A DNA stretch of 38,204 nucleotides from Candidatus Blautia merdavium (GTDB lineage Bacteria > Bacillota > Clostridia > Lachnospirales > Lachnospiraceae). Positions 26,701-33,834 of this stretch are shown here, one piece after another. A program made the position numbers and the translations under genes. Positions within the stretch are counted from its first letter, which is position 1. Each line of letters starts with the position of its first letter. The stretch is taken from positions 1 through 38,204 of the forward strand of contig DWVZ01000047.1 in the NCBI GenBank assembly GCA_019119975.1. The letters are read 5' to 3'. The notes beneath the pieces are model-generated. The model did no database searches. It saw only the letters and a list, made by a program, of their open reading frames with translations, and was not told where the DNA came from.

Positions 26701-26827
26701 CGCCAGCGTGCAGGAATGCAATCTTATGGAAGAGCCGGAAGGCGGTCTGCTGGAACACACAGAGGAAAGCTTTGCCTTTGTGATCAAGCCTTATGAGATC
26801 AAGACCTACCGGGTGGTATTTCAGTAA
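23726..26827 (+). CDS. GH38 alpha-mannosidase
   Basis: Zinc-dependent retaining exo-alpha-mannosidase, 1033 residues, the normal size of bacterial cytosolic GH38 enzymes. An N-terminal beta domain (1-230) precedes the catalytic (beta/alpha)7 barrel. Zinc ligands H243 and D245 are in GHTHIDVAW, the nucleophile is D355 in WLPDVFGYSGALPQI, and QFHDILPGSSI carries the later conserved His. The C-terminal ~450 residues are the GH38 beta-sandwich domains. The start follows AAAGGAGTACAGAAC. Position after two GH20 genes suggests removal of mannose exposed once HexNAc is taken off, as on trimmed N-glycans; that order is inference. Confidence 0.95.
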   Translation: MWFLDKRVQVICDELKKLAVVKTLPMENITYKEGRFLYPSQADKDETSWKPFCQKTMKWYGPDKHYWFRADYTVPQEMEGQTMRLHVKTQIDEWDDARNPQFLLFVNDKATQGLDMNHRIVNLTSDAVPGETWRLDLQAYTGTLHGEFDMIMEMQQVDTRIEKLYFDLIVPLQAFTRMKKEDKVRMDLENVLNETVNLLDLRTPYSEGFYASLEKAQAYIDKALYEDMTGYDEVVATCIGHTHIDVAWLWTVEQTREKTARSFSTVLKLMEEFPNYKFMSSQPQLYEFLKERYPDLYAQIKERVKEGRWEPEGGMWLEADTNLTSGESLVRQFLYGKRFFKEEFGVDSRILWLPDVFGYSGALPQIMKKSGIDYFMTTKLAWNQIDKMPYDTFLWKGIDGSAIFTHLVTTLGVGQSEDDFFTTYNGMLHPDALMGGWNRYQNKDINNDILVCYGYGDGGGGPTREMLETSKRMEKGIKGLPKVRQEFSRKYFDELYDRVKDSRRLATWEGELYFEYHRGTYTSMGRNKRANRKSEILMMNLELLSLLAAEKGVDYDTKAMENMWKVLLLNQFHDILPGSSIQEVYEVTKKEYEEVEKNGSAMLEERMQVLAGEGENVTVFNTLGFDRNDVVRLPGSVQGALEDEDGKLYPVQELGDASVVYLTDLPSKGQKSYRIREGAPVASPFQREGNCLETPYYRVELDENGFFTSLFDKANDREIVQEGKKANLFRMYEDKPMHYNNWDIDIYYSEKFWDVTEATKIQWTMEGAVCAVLEIERPVSRSLIRQKIYFYKDTPRIDFETYVDWKDCQHLLKVHFPVDIHTDEASFDVQFGNLTRKVHTNTSWDRARFESCGQKWMDLSEGHYGVSLLNDCKYGHSVKDSDIALTLIKSGNEPNPVADQEEHWFTYSLYPHKGNLRECDTVRESYCLNFPALTALHTAMGETASLLSVDQKNVMAETVKPAEDGNGVILRVYEYENARTKAAITFGMGHKIASVQECNLMEEPEGGLLEHTEESFAFVIKPYEIKTYRVVFQ

Positions 26828-26869
26828 AGACAGGCAGATACATTTGGCTCAAGCCGGGAGGAAAAGAAC

Positions 26870-29257
26870 ATGAAAGAGAAGTTTCGGGACAGCAGTTTGT
26901 CTCCCCGGGAGCGGGCAGAGGACCTGCTGGGGAGACTCAGTACCAGAGAAAAAGTCGGACAGCTGAACCAGCGCCTTTATGGATTCCATGCGTATGAATG
27001 CCGGGAGGGGAAAGTTTCCCCTTCCCCGGAATTTCTGGAGGAAGTGAAGCGCTGGGGCGGGCTGGGTGTGCTTTACGGACTTTACCGGGCAGACCCCTGG
27101 TCCGGGAGATATTATGAAAACGGTCTTTGGGGCGAACGGGCAAAGGAAGCCTACAACCTGCTCCAGCGCATCGTGATAGAGAATTCCAGATTCGGCATTC
27201 CCATGCTGCTCTCCACGGAGTGCCCCCACGGGCATCAGGCGCTGGACGGATACCTGCTTCCGGTGAATCTTGCCATGGGAGCAGCCTTCCACCCGGAGCT
27301 GGCAGAGCAGGCATACCGGGTGTGCGCGGACCAGCTCGCAAAGCTGGGGGTGGATCTGGCGCTGATCTCCATGCTGGATGTGCTCCGGGATCCCAGATGG
27401 GGCAGGAGTGAGGAATGTTTCGGAGAGGATCCTTATCTGGCAGCCAGGTATGCCCGGGCAGTAGTGAAGGGGATGCGCTCTGGCGGTGTCGGCGTGGTAG
27501 CAAAGCATTTCGCTGCCCAGGGGGAAACCACCGGAGGCGTCAATGCCAGTGCGGCAAGGATTGGGGAGCGGGAATTAAGAGAGATCCATTTTCCGCCCAT
27601 GGCTGCGGCGGCAGAGGCAGGCGCGGCAGGGGTCATGGCAGCGTACAATGAGATCGACGGCATCCCCTGCCACGCAAATCCCTGGCTGCTGGGACAGGTG
27701 CTGAGAGAGGAAATGGGCTTTGACGGCATTGTCATGGCGGACGGATTCGCGGTGGACCGGCTGGAAGTCCTGACGCAGAGCACACTGGCAGCAGGCGCCC
27801 AGGCGCTGAACGCAGGAGTGGATGTGTCCCTGTGGGACGAAGGCTTTACCAGGCTGGAAGAGGCGCTGGAGAAGGGGCTGATCTCAGAAGAGCGTCTGGA
27901 TGAGGCTGTGCTGCGGGTATTGGAGCTGAAGTTTGAGAGAGGACTTTTTGAGCATCCTTATCTTGGAGAAGATACCGGAGAGGATGGGGGAAGCGTGCAG
28001 GCTGCGGCGGACTGCCGCACAGAAAAGCTGTGCTGCGGTGACGGACAGCAGGATGGAGCGCAGAATCCGAAGCCGGAACAAACAGAGAGTCTGGAGCTTG
28101 CCAGAGAATCAGTAATCCTGCTGAAAAATCAGGGAGAGATCCTGCCGCTGCCAACGGACAAACCTCTCCGGATCGCGCTGATCCACCCCGGCGGCGAAGA
28201 TGTATACAGCCAGCTGGGCGACTATACGCCTCCGGTCCGGGAGGGAAGTTATGTCACCCTGGAACAAGGGTTGAAGGAAGCGGTGAAGCGGTATCCTCAG
28301 CTCAGCCTTACCATCTGCGGGGAGCAGGGAACAGAGGAAGGCTGCCGTGCCGCAGCTTTGGCAGCTTCCCAAAGTGACGCAGCAGTCCTCCTGCTGGGCG
28401 GAAGTTCCAGCAGGTTCGGGGAAGTGGTCTTCGATAAAAACGGGGCTGCCATTACCCAGGGCGCTCCCTGTATGGACTGCGGCGAGGGCGTGGACCTTTC
28501 CAGCCTGCAGCTGCCTGCGGACCAGCTTCGCGTGGCACAGGCAGTGTACAGCCAGAAGACTCCGGTGATCACCATCGTCAATGCAGGGCGTCCCTATGAT
28601 ATCAGCCAGATCGCGGAGCGTTCGGAAGGGATCCTCTACAGCTTTTATCCCGGTCCCTGGGGCGGACAGGCGCTGGCGGAGATCCTGCTGGGAGAGGTTT
28701 CCCCGTCTGGAAGGCTTCCGGCGTCCCTGCCCTCCGGCTGCGGAAGGCTGCCCGTCTACTATAATTACCGGGCATCTTATGATGCCATGCACTACTGTGA
28801 CGGAAAGGACGGCGCTCTGTATTCCTTCGGATACGGACTGGGATACGGGGAAGTCTCCTACAGCAATTTTCAGGTCACAGATAAGAAAACCGCAGCAGGA
28901 ACCCCAGAGGAAGGAGTCTTTGCGGACGAGGGACTTTTGGCAGACGAACAACTTTTTGCAGAGATCCGGTTCCGGGTGGAAAATACCACGGACAGGCAGC
29001 TGTGGGCAGTCCCCATGCTGTTCATCAGCCGCAGGACCGGATGCGTAGTGCCGAGAGCGGCGGAGCTGAAAGGATTTACTAAGGTTCTGCTGAAGCCGCA
29101 AGAAGTGAAAGAACTCTGTCTGAAGCTTACAGAACAGAAGATGAGAGTCTGGGGCAGGAACGGCTGCTATGAGCCGGAGACAGGAGCGGTGATTCTGGAA
29201 ATCCGGGACGGAAACAGGAAGCTCTGGACGGAGGAAGTCCGGGGGAAGAAGGACTAG
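26870..29257 (+). CDS. GH3 family beta-glycosidase
   Basis: Retaining exo-beta-glycosidase of 795 residues. It has a GH3 N-terminal barrel (about 1-340; KHFAAQGETTGGVNASAA and GVMAAYNEIDGIPCHANPW), nucleophile D291 in GIVMADGF, a GH3 C-terminal alpha/beta domain (about 410-640; LLLGGSSSRFGEV, FYPGPWGGQALAEILLGEV) and a fibronectin III-like end. The motifs match the beta-glucosidase/beta-xylosidase type, not the NagZ type (no KHFPGHGDT), so hexosaminidase activity is less likely. An acidic, low-complexity insert at about 365-400 joins the two domains. No signal peptide. GGGAGGAAAAGAAC precedes the start. Confidence 0.93.
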   Translation: MKEKFRDSSLSPRERAEDLLGRLSTREKVGQLNQRLYGFHAYECREGKVSPSPEFLEEVKRWGGLGVLYGLYRADPWSGRYYENGLWGERAKEAYNLLQRIVIENSRFGIPMLLSTECPHGHQALDGYLLPVNLAMGAAFHPELAEQAYRVCADQLAKLGVDLALISMLDVLRDPRWGRSEECFGEDPYLAARYARAVVKGMRSGGVGVVAKHFAAQGETTGGVNASAARIGERELREIHFPPMAAAAEAGAAGVMAAYNEIDGIPCHANPWLLGQVLREEMGFDGIVMADGFAVDRLEVLTQSTLAAGAQALNAGVDVSLWDEGFTRLEEALEKGLISEERLDEAVLRVLELKFERGLFEHPYLGEDTGEDGGSVQAAADCRTEKLCCGDGQQDGAQNPKPEQTESLELARESVILLKNQGEILPLPTDKPLRIALIHPGGEDVYSQLGDYTPPVREGSYVTLEQGLKEAVKRYPQLSLTICGEQGTEEGCRAAALAASQSDAAVLLLGGSSSRFGEVVFDKNGAAITQGAPCMDCGEGVDLSSLQLPADQLRVAQAVYSQKTPVITIVNAGRPYDISQIAERSEGILYSFYPGPWGGQALAEILLGEVSPSGRLPASLPSGCGRLPVYYNYRASYDAMHYCDGKDGALYSFGYGLGYGEVSYSNFQVTDKKTAAGTPEEGVFADEGLLADEQLFAEIRFRVENTTDRQLWAVPMLFISRRTGCVVPRAAELKGFTKVLLKPQEVKELCLKLTEQKMRVWGRNGCYEPETGAVILEIRDGNRKLWTEEVRGKKD

Positions 29258-29277
29258 GAAAAGAAGAATTAGGGGAG

Positions 29278-29479
29278 AAACTTTGCACAGAGAAAGTTAC
29301 GAGAAAAAGAATTGGGGGAAAACTCTGTGCAGAGGAAATGCAGGGAAAAAGAATCCGGAAAACTATATACAGAGGAAATACAGAGAAAAGAATCCGAAAA
29401 AACTCTGTACAAAGGAAATGCAGGGAAAAGAATCTGGAAAACTTTGTGCAGAAGAAATTCCGGAAAAAAGAAGAAAAAG
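29278..29479 (+). repeat. Imperfect tandem repeat, about 40 bp unit, five copies
   Basis: Units begin near 29278, 29320, 29360, 29400 and 29440. The core is AAACTCTGTGCAGAGGAAAT followed by GCAGGGAAAAAGAATCCGGA. Copies 2-4 are exactly 40 bases, copy 1 is about 42, and copy 5 degenerates into A/G-rich sequence. The plus strand is strongly purine-rich. There are no spacers, so it is not a CRISPR. It fills the only large gap in the hydrolase operon. Confidence 0.85.
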
Positions 29480-29577
29480 ATCGGCAGGACGGAAAAACTG
29501 TCGCTGAAAGGGCAGAGACATCTGCCGCAAAAGAGAAGAGAATATTAATGGAAAATGCAGGAGAACTAGAGCTATGA
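29338..29577 (+). other. Possible 79-residue basic ORF made from the 40-bp repeats
   Basis: This frame (MQGKRIRKTIYRGNTEKRIR onward) runs through the repeats and its stop overlaps the ATG of the next gene in an ATGA junction. Because 40 is not a multiple of three and the tract is poor in T, all three plus frames are open here, so an open frame is weak evidence. No clear ribosome binding site precedes it. It is listed because the ATGA overlap could couple translation into the GH38-like gene; most likely it is not a real protein. Confidence 0.15.
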
Positions 29578-31967
29578 ATAAAATCAAGGACGTATATATT
29601 ATTCATCATTCTCATACGGATATTGGGTATACCGATCTTCAGGAAACTGTGATCTTTCATCAGATCCACCATATCCGCAAAGCAATGGAAATCATTGAAA
29701 AAGGCTATGCTGAAAACAGTGCGGAAAAAGATTTCCGATGGAACTGTGAGACTTATTTCTGCGTGGAACGTTTCCTGGAAAACGCCGGGGAAGAAGAACG
29801 CGCCAGATTCTTTGATCTGGTAAAGAAGGGGAATATCGGGCTGTCAGCCAATTACCTGAACTTTAATGATCTGGTAGACTGTGAGATGCTGGGCAGAAGG
29901 CTGGACAGCATGAAAGAATTCCTTGCCGGACAGGACATTCAGGTAAAGACAGCCATGAACGCGGATATCAACGGAATCTCCATGGGACACAGAGACGCCC
30001 TTCTGGACTGCGGCGTGGAATTTCTCTTTACCAATATCCACTGCCACCACGGCATGTATCCCCTGTACCAGAACCAGACCCCCTATTTCTGGGAGGCAGC
30101 AGACGGACGCCGCCTGCTGGTATGGAACGGAGAGCATTACAATCTGGGCAATGCGCTTGGTCTGGTCTATAACCGGAATGTAAACTTCATGACAGAAAAT
30201 TATTTCGGAAAAGCCAAAGGAGAAGATCCCCTGGAAGAGCTGCATAAGAAGCTGGGAGACAGCATCCGGGAATATGAAGAGAACGGATATCCTTATGACT
30301 TTTACATTACCAGCGTGTCCGGCGTGTTCAGCGACAACGCTCCGCCGAACCCCAATATCATCCATACCGTGTGCCAGTTCAATGAACGGTACGGTGAAGA
30401 AGTACAGCTCCATATGGTGACTCTGGAGCAGCTGTATGAACGGATCAAAGACAGCTTAAAAGACGCGCCTGTCTATCAGGGAGATTTAAATGACTGGTGG
30501 GCAAACGGTGTGGGGAGCACCCCTTACTCCGTAAAGCTCTATAAAGAAGCCCTGCGTTTCCATCACATCAGCGACCGGCTGGAAGAGCATACCGGTTTCG
30601 CACAGGAGGATCTGAAGAGACAGGCAGAAGAGCGCCTGTTCCTTTACGCAGAGCACACCTGGGGACATTCCGCCAGCATCACCAATCCCTATGATACCAT
30701 GGTGCTGAATCTGGATACCCGCAACACCAGCTACGCCTCTGCAGGGCACGAACTGGGAGCCATGAGAAAGAAAGAGCAGTGCCGCAGGCTGGGAGATGTC
30801 CTGAGCTACTATAGCCTGAACGGACAGGTAAAAGCGATCTCCTTCTCCGGAAAAGCAGGATATTTCCCTGTGGAATTTTATGTGGAGACCATGACCATGC
30901 CGGGGGCTGTGATCACAGACCTGAAGACCGGCGAACAGCCTAAAATACAGCTTTCCCCTCATCCAAGAGGCGTGCTGATCAGCTTTGTCTCCTGGTTTGA
31001 GCCGGGAGAAGAGAAGGTATTCAGCTACCGGGAGTCTGTGCCTGCCGCTCAGGGACAGTTTACCAGGACCGCTTATGTAGGCGCGGAAAGAGTGCGGGAT
31101 ATCGTTAATACCTATGATGCCGAGACCTACCGCCTGCCTTATGAGATCGAGAATCCCTGGTTTAAGATCCGCTACCAGGTGGGAGAAGGCATCCTGTCCT
31201 TCTTCAACAAAAAGACAGGAACCGAAATGCTGCCGGAAGGCGAGATCCCCTTCTTTACCCCCATCTATGAGGAAACCGAGATCCGCACAGATGTGTATGA
31301 GGAAAGAAGACTCCTGGGAAGAAACATCCGGGGACTCCATGCAAAAGCATCGGCAGGAAAGTTAAAAGACGTCCGGGTGCTGGAGCAGGGAGAAGTCTTT
31401 GTCAGCATTGAGCTGGAATTTGCCCTTCCGGGAACAGATTTCTGCTCCGTGATCCTGAAAATGTACCGGGAACTTCCCAAGGTGGAATTCCGCTTAAAGA
31501 CTGCCAAACAGTTAAGCAGCTCCATCGAGAGCCTGTATCTGCCGCTGACTTTAAAACTGCCGGATACCGAGCTTTATATCCACAAGGGCGGCGTACCCAT
31601 GCGCCCGGGCATCGACCAGCTTCCGGGAACCTGCATGGAATATTATATCGCGGATGAAGGTCTGCTCTTCCGGGGAGAGGAAGGAAGCATGCTGGTGCAG
31701 ACATTGGATACTTCTCTGATCTACCAGGGAGAGATGCGCCACCATCCTATTTGTCTGTGCGACCGCAGACCGGAGAATAATCAGCGCCCGGTCTACAGCT
31801 GGATCATGAACAATACCTGGGAAACCAACTTCCAGATCGATCTTTCCGGATATGGTGAATTCTGCTACAGTGTGGAATTTGTCCAGGGAAACAGCCTGGA
31901 AGAAGACCTGTGCAGACTGAAGGAAAATGATATGGGAATCGAAACCTTCATCACAGCCCAGGAATAA
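29574..31967 (+). CDS. GH38-like glycoside hydrolase, short form
   Basis: A 797-residue protein whose N-terminus begins directly with the GH38-type barrel: VYIIHHSHTDIGYTD (putative zinc ligands H14 and D16), TAMNADINGISMGH (candidate nucleophile D131) and YAEHTWGHSASI (conserved His). It lacks the ~230-residue N-terminal domain of the larger mannosidase in this operon and is only distantly similar to it. The C-terminal half looks like the beta-sandwich region. The start follows GCAGGAGAACTAGAGCT. An alpha-mannosidase-type activity is inferred; a different sugar or linkage is possible in this divergent group. Last gene of the operon, followed by terminators. Confidence 0.78.
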   Translation: MNKIKDVYIIHHSHTDIGYTDLQETVIFHQIHHIRKAMEIIEKGYAENSAEKDFRWNCETYFCVERFLENAGEEERARFFDLVKKGNIGLSANYLNFNDLVDCEMLGRRLDSMKEFLAGQDIQVKTAMNADINGISMGHRDALLDCGVEFLFTNIHCHHGMYPLYQNQTPYFWEAADGRRLLVWNGEHYNLGNALGLVYNRNVNFMTENYFGKAKGEDPLEELHKKLGDSIREYEENGYPYDFYITSVSGVFSDNAPPNPNIIHTVCQFNERYGEEVQLHMVTLEQLYERIKDSLKDAPVYQGDLNDWWANGVGSTPYSVKLYKEALRFHHISDRLEEHTGFAQEDLKRQAEERLFLYAEHTWGHSASITNPYDTMVLNLDTRNTSYASAGHELGAMRKKEQCRRLGDVLSYYSLNGQVKAISFSGKAGYFPVEFYVETMTMPGAVITDLKTGEQPKIQLSPHPRGVLISFVSWFEPGEEKVFSYRESVPAAQGQFTRTAYVGAERVRDIVNTYDAETYRLPYEIENPWFKIRYQVGEGILSFFNKKTGTEMLPEGEIPFFTPIYEETEIRTDVYEERRLLGRNIRGLHAKASAGKLKDVRVLEQGEVFVSIELEFALPGTDFCSVILKMYRELPKVEFRLKTAKQLSSSIESLYLPLTLKLPDTELYIHKGGVPMRPGIDQLPGTCMEYYIADEGLLFRGEEGSMLVQTLDTSLIYQGEMRHHPICLCDRRPENNQRPVYSWIMNNTWETNFQIDLSGYGEFCYSVEFVQGNSLEEDLCRLKENDMGIETFITAQE

Positions 31968-32014
31968 AGGAAAAAAGAATAGGCTGCAGGGGTGAAAGCC
32001 GCCTGCAGCGCCGG

Positions 32015-32054
32015 AAAACCGGGATGTCTCAGAGAAAAAGGCATCCCGGTTTTT
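32015..32054 (+). terminator. Terminator of the hydrolase operon
   Basis: AAAACCGGGATG and CATCCCGGTTTT form a perfect 12-bp stem around a 15-base loop and run into TTTTT. It lies 48 bases after the GH38-like stop codon. Confidence 0.88.
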
Positions 32055-32108
32055 CTGTGCCGGAGACAGCCGAGGAGAGACGGATTTGTCTGAATCTTTC
32101 TGAAAATA

Positions 32109-32137
32109 TTGACGGGAATGCTGAGAACGGCTATAAT
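32109..32137 (+). promoter_or_regulatory. Strong promoter upstream of the AAA/PD-(D/E)XK gene and glmS
   Basis: TTGACG and TATAAT are separated by 17 bases. It is 90 bases before the AAA gene and is the only near-consensus promoter found between the preceding terminator and glmS. Confidence 0.75.
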
Positions 32138-32227
32138 TACGGAAACTGTTAGATGAATCATTTCTTACAGACGGTAAGGTGTATGAACTAGAAAAATTGG
32201 CTGCAGTAGGAGGAGTGTGGGATAAAA

Positions 32228-33814
32228 ATGGGAATTTATGTAAACCCTCCAGCGGATGGATTTGAAGAAATTTTAAAAGGCGGACTCTATGTAGATAAAA
32301 CAGGATTGATCGAATACATGAATGGGGTTATGGGGACTGCCAGAAAACTTACTTGTTTCAGCCGTCCAAGACGTTTTGGGAAATCCTTTGCGGCAAAAAT
32401 GCTTGCGGCATATTATTCCAGAGGCGCAGAAGCAAAAGCGCTGTTTGAAAATCTGGAGATTGCCAAAGCCCCGGACTTTGAAGAAAATTTAAACCAATAC
32501 GATGTCTTGTTTCTGGATATTACCTCTTTTCTTACCATGTCAGGGTCTGTACAGGAGGTAGTAAAGGAACTGCAAAGCGAAGTGATCGCTGAGCTGAAAC
32601 GGCTGTTTCCTGATCTGATCGAAGAAAAAAACAGATATCTGATGAAAGCGCTCATGCAGATTCACGCCGGGACAGGACGGAAATTTTTTGTGATCATTGA
32701 TGAATGGGATGCTCTTTTTCGTGAAGCCCAGAAGGATGAAGCTGTCCAAAAGGAGTATATCCAGTTCCTTCGCAGCCTTTTTAAAAGCAGCCTGACCGCC
32801 CAGGTGATCGCAGGCGCTTATATGACGGGGATTCTTCCCATAAAGAAATATGGGACTCAGTCTGCGCTTACAGATTTTAAGGAATATACTATGCTGGAAC
32901 CGGGACCGCTGGCAGAATTTGCCGGATTTACAGAGGCAGAGGTCCGGTATTTGTGCGCGTCCCATAACCTGGATTTTGCACAGGTCAGCAGGTGGTATGA
33001 CGGTTATCAGTTTGAATCGATTGGTCATGTGTACAGCCCAAACTCCATCATTGAAGCGGTGTATAATCAATCGATCAGCAATTATTGGACGCAGACAGAA
33101 ACGTATGAATCCCTGAGGATCTATATAGACTTGAATTATGACGGGCTGAAGGATGCAGTGATCAATCTGATCGGCGGACAAAGATGCAGGATAGACGCAG
33201 GATCTTTCCAGAATGATATGACGTCTTTCAAAAGCAGGGACGATGTATTTACGCTTCTGGTGCATTTGGGATATCTTGCCTATGATAAAAAGAAAAAAGA
33301 AGTATTGATACCCAATGAGGAAGTCCGCGGGGAATTTGTCCGTGCAGTAAAAAACGGAAAAAGAAGGGAACTGGTCAAAGCGGTCGAGCTGTCAGACCAG
33401 CTGCTGAAAGCAACCATTGACGGAGAAGAGGAGATGGTTGCACATTTACTGGAAGAAGCACATCTGGCGAATACGTCTCCGAAATTTTATAATAATGAGC
33501 AGGCGCTTCGTTCTGTGGTCCTTATGGCATATCTCAGCTGTATGGATCATTATCGCAGATTTGAAGAAATCGCAGGGGGAAAAGGATACCTTGATATGCT
33601 TTTCCTGCCGGACCGAGATTCTTCTAGGCCGGCTTTGCTGATTGAACTGAAATGGGATAAAAGCGCAGAAGAAGCCCTCAGCCAGATTAAGAACAATCAA
33701 TATCAGACTGCGGCAAAGCAGTATGGATACCAGGGAGAAATACTGCTGGTCGGAATTAATTATAATACAAAGACCAAACAGCATACTTGTAAAATAGAAC
33801 ACGCTTTTGTATAA
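32228..33814 (+). CDS. AAA-ATPase-like / PD-(D/E)XK nuclease-like protein (DUF1703 type)
   Basis: A 528-residue protein with the AAA-ATPase_like module: YVDKTGLIEYM near the N-terminus, P-loop variant FSRPRRFGKS (about 44-53) and Walker B FFVIIDEWDALF (about 153-164). The C-terminal PD-(D/E)XK_9-like domain has MLFLPDRDSSRPALLIELKW, with the D...ELK pattern. Proteins of this build are abundant and variable in gut Clostridia and Bacteroidetes; their function is unsettled, with defence or mobile-DNA roles proposed by similarity only. AGGAGGAG lies upstream at longish spacing. It is only 20 bp before glmS and shares its promoter. Confidence 0.88.
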   Translation: MGIYVNPPADGFEEILKGGLYVDKTGLIEYMNGVMGTARKLTCFSRPRRFGKSFAAKMLAAYYSRGAEAKALFENLEIAKAPDFEENLNQYDVLFLDITSFLTMSGSVQEVVKELQSEVIAELKRLFPDLIEEKNRYLMKALMQIHAGTGRKFFVIIDEWDALFREAQKDEAVQKEYIQFLRSLFKSSLTAQVIAGAYMTGILPIKKYGTQSALTDFKEYTMLEPGPLAEFAGFTEAEVRYLCASHNLDFAQVSRWYDGYQFESIGHVYSPNSIIEAVYNQSISNYWTQTETYESLRIYIDLNYDGLKDAVINLIGGQRCRIDAGSFQNDMTSFKSRDDVFTLLVHLGYLAYDKKKKEVLIPNEEVRGEFVRAVKNGKRRELVKAVELSDQLLKATIDGEEEMVAHLLEEAHLANTSPKFYNNEQALRSVVLMAYLSCMDHYRRFEEIAGGKGYLDMLFLPDRDSSRPALLIELKWDKSAEEALSQIKNNQYQTAAKQYGYQGEILLVGINYNTKTKQHTCKIEHAFV

Positions 33815-33834
33815 ACAGAGAGGAGTAAATCAAT

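Larger units (their letters stand above)
31968..32227 (+). other. Intergenic region between GH38-like gene and AAA/PD-(D/E)XK gene
   Basis: It contains two hairpins (one a clear terminator) and one near-consensus promoter, listed separately. An additional 8-bp stem GCTGCAGG/CCTGCAGC spans 31983-32009. Nothing else is seen. Confidence 0.6.

Noticed and set aside
29278-29479. CRISPR array
   Set aside because: The ~40-bp units are directly adjacent with no unique spacers, the copies are imperfect, and there are no cas genes.
29127-29672. 181-residue minus-strand ORF rich in Phe and Ser
   Set aside because: It is the reverse complement of the purine-rich 40-bp repeats, which cannot form many stop codons; no start signals.
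33815-33834. glmS ribozyme
   Set aside because: Only 20 bases separate glmS from the upstream ORF, far too short for the ribozyme, and its conserved core was not seen inside the upstream gene.
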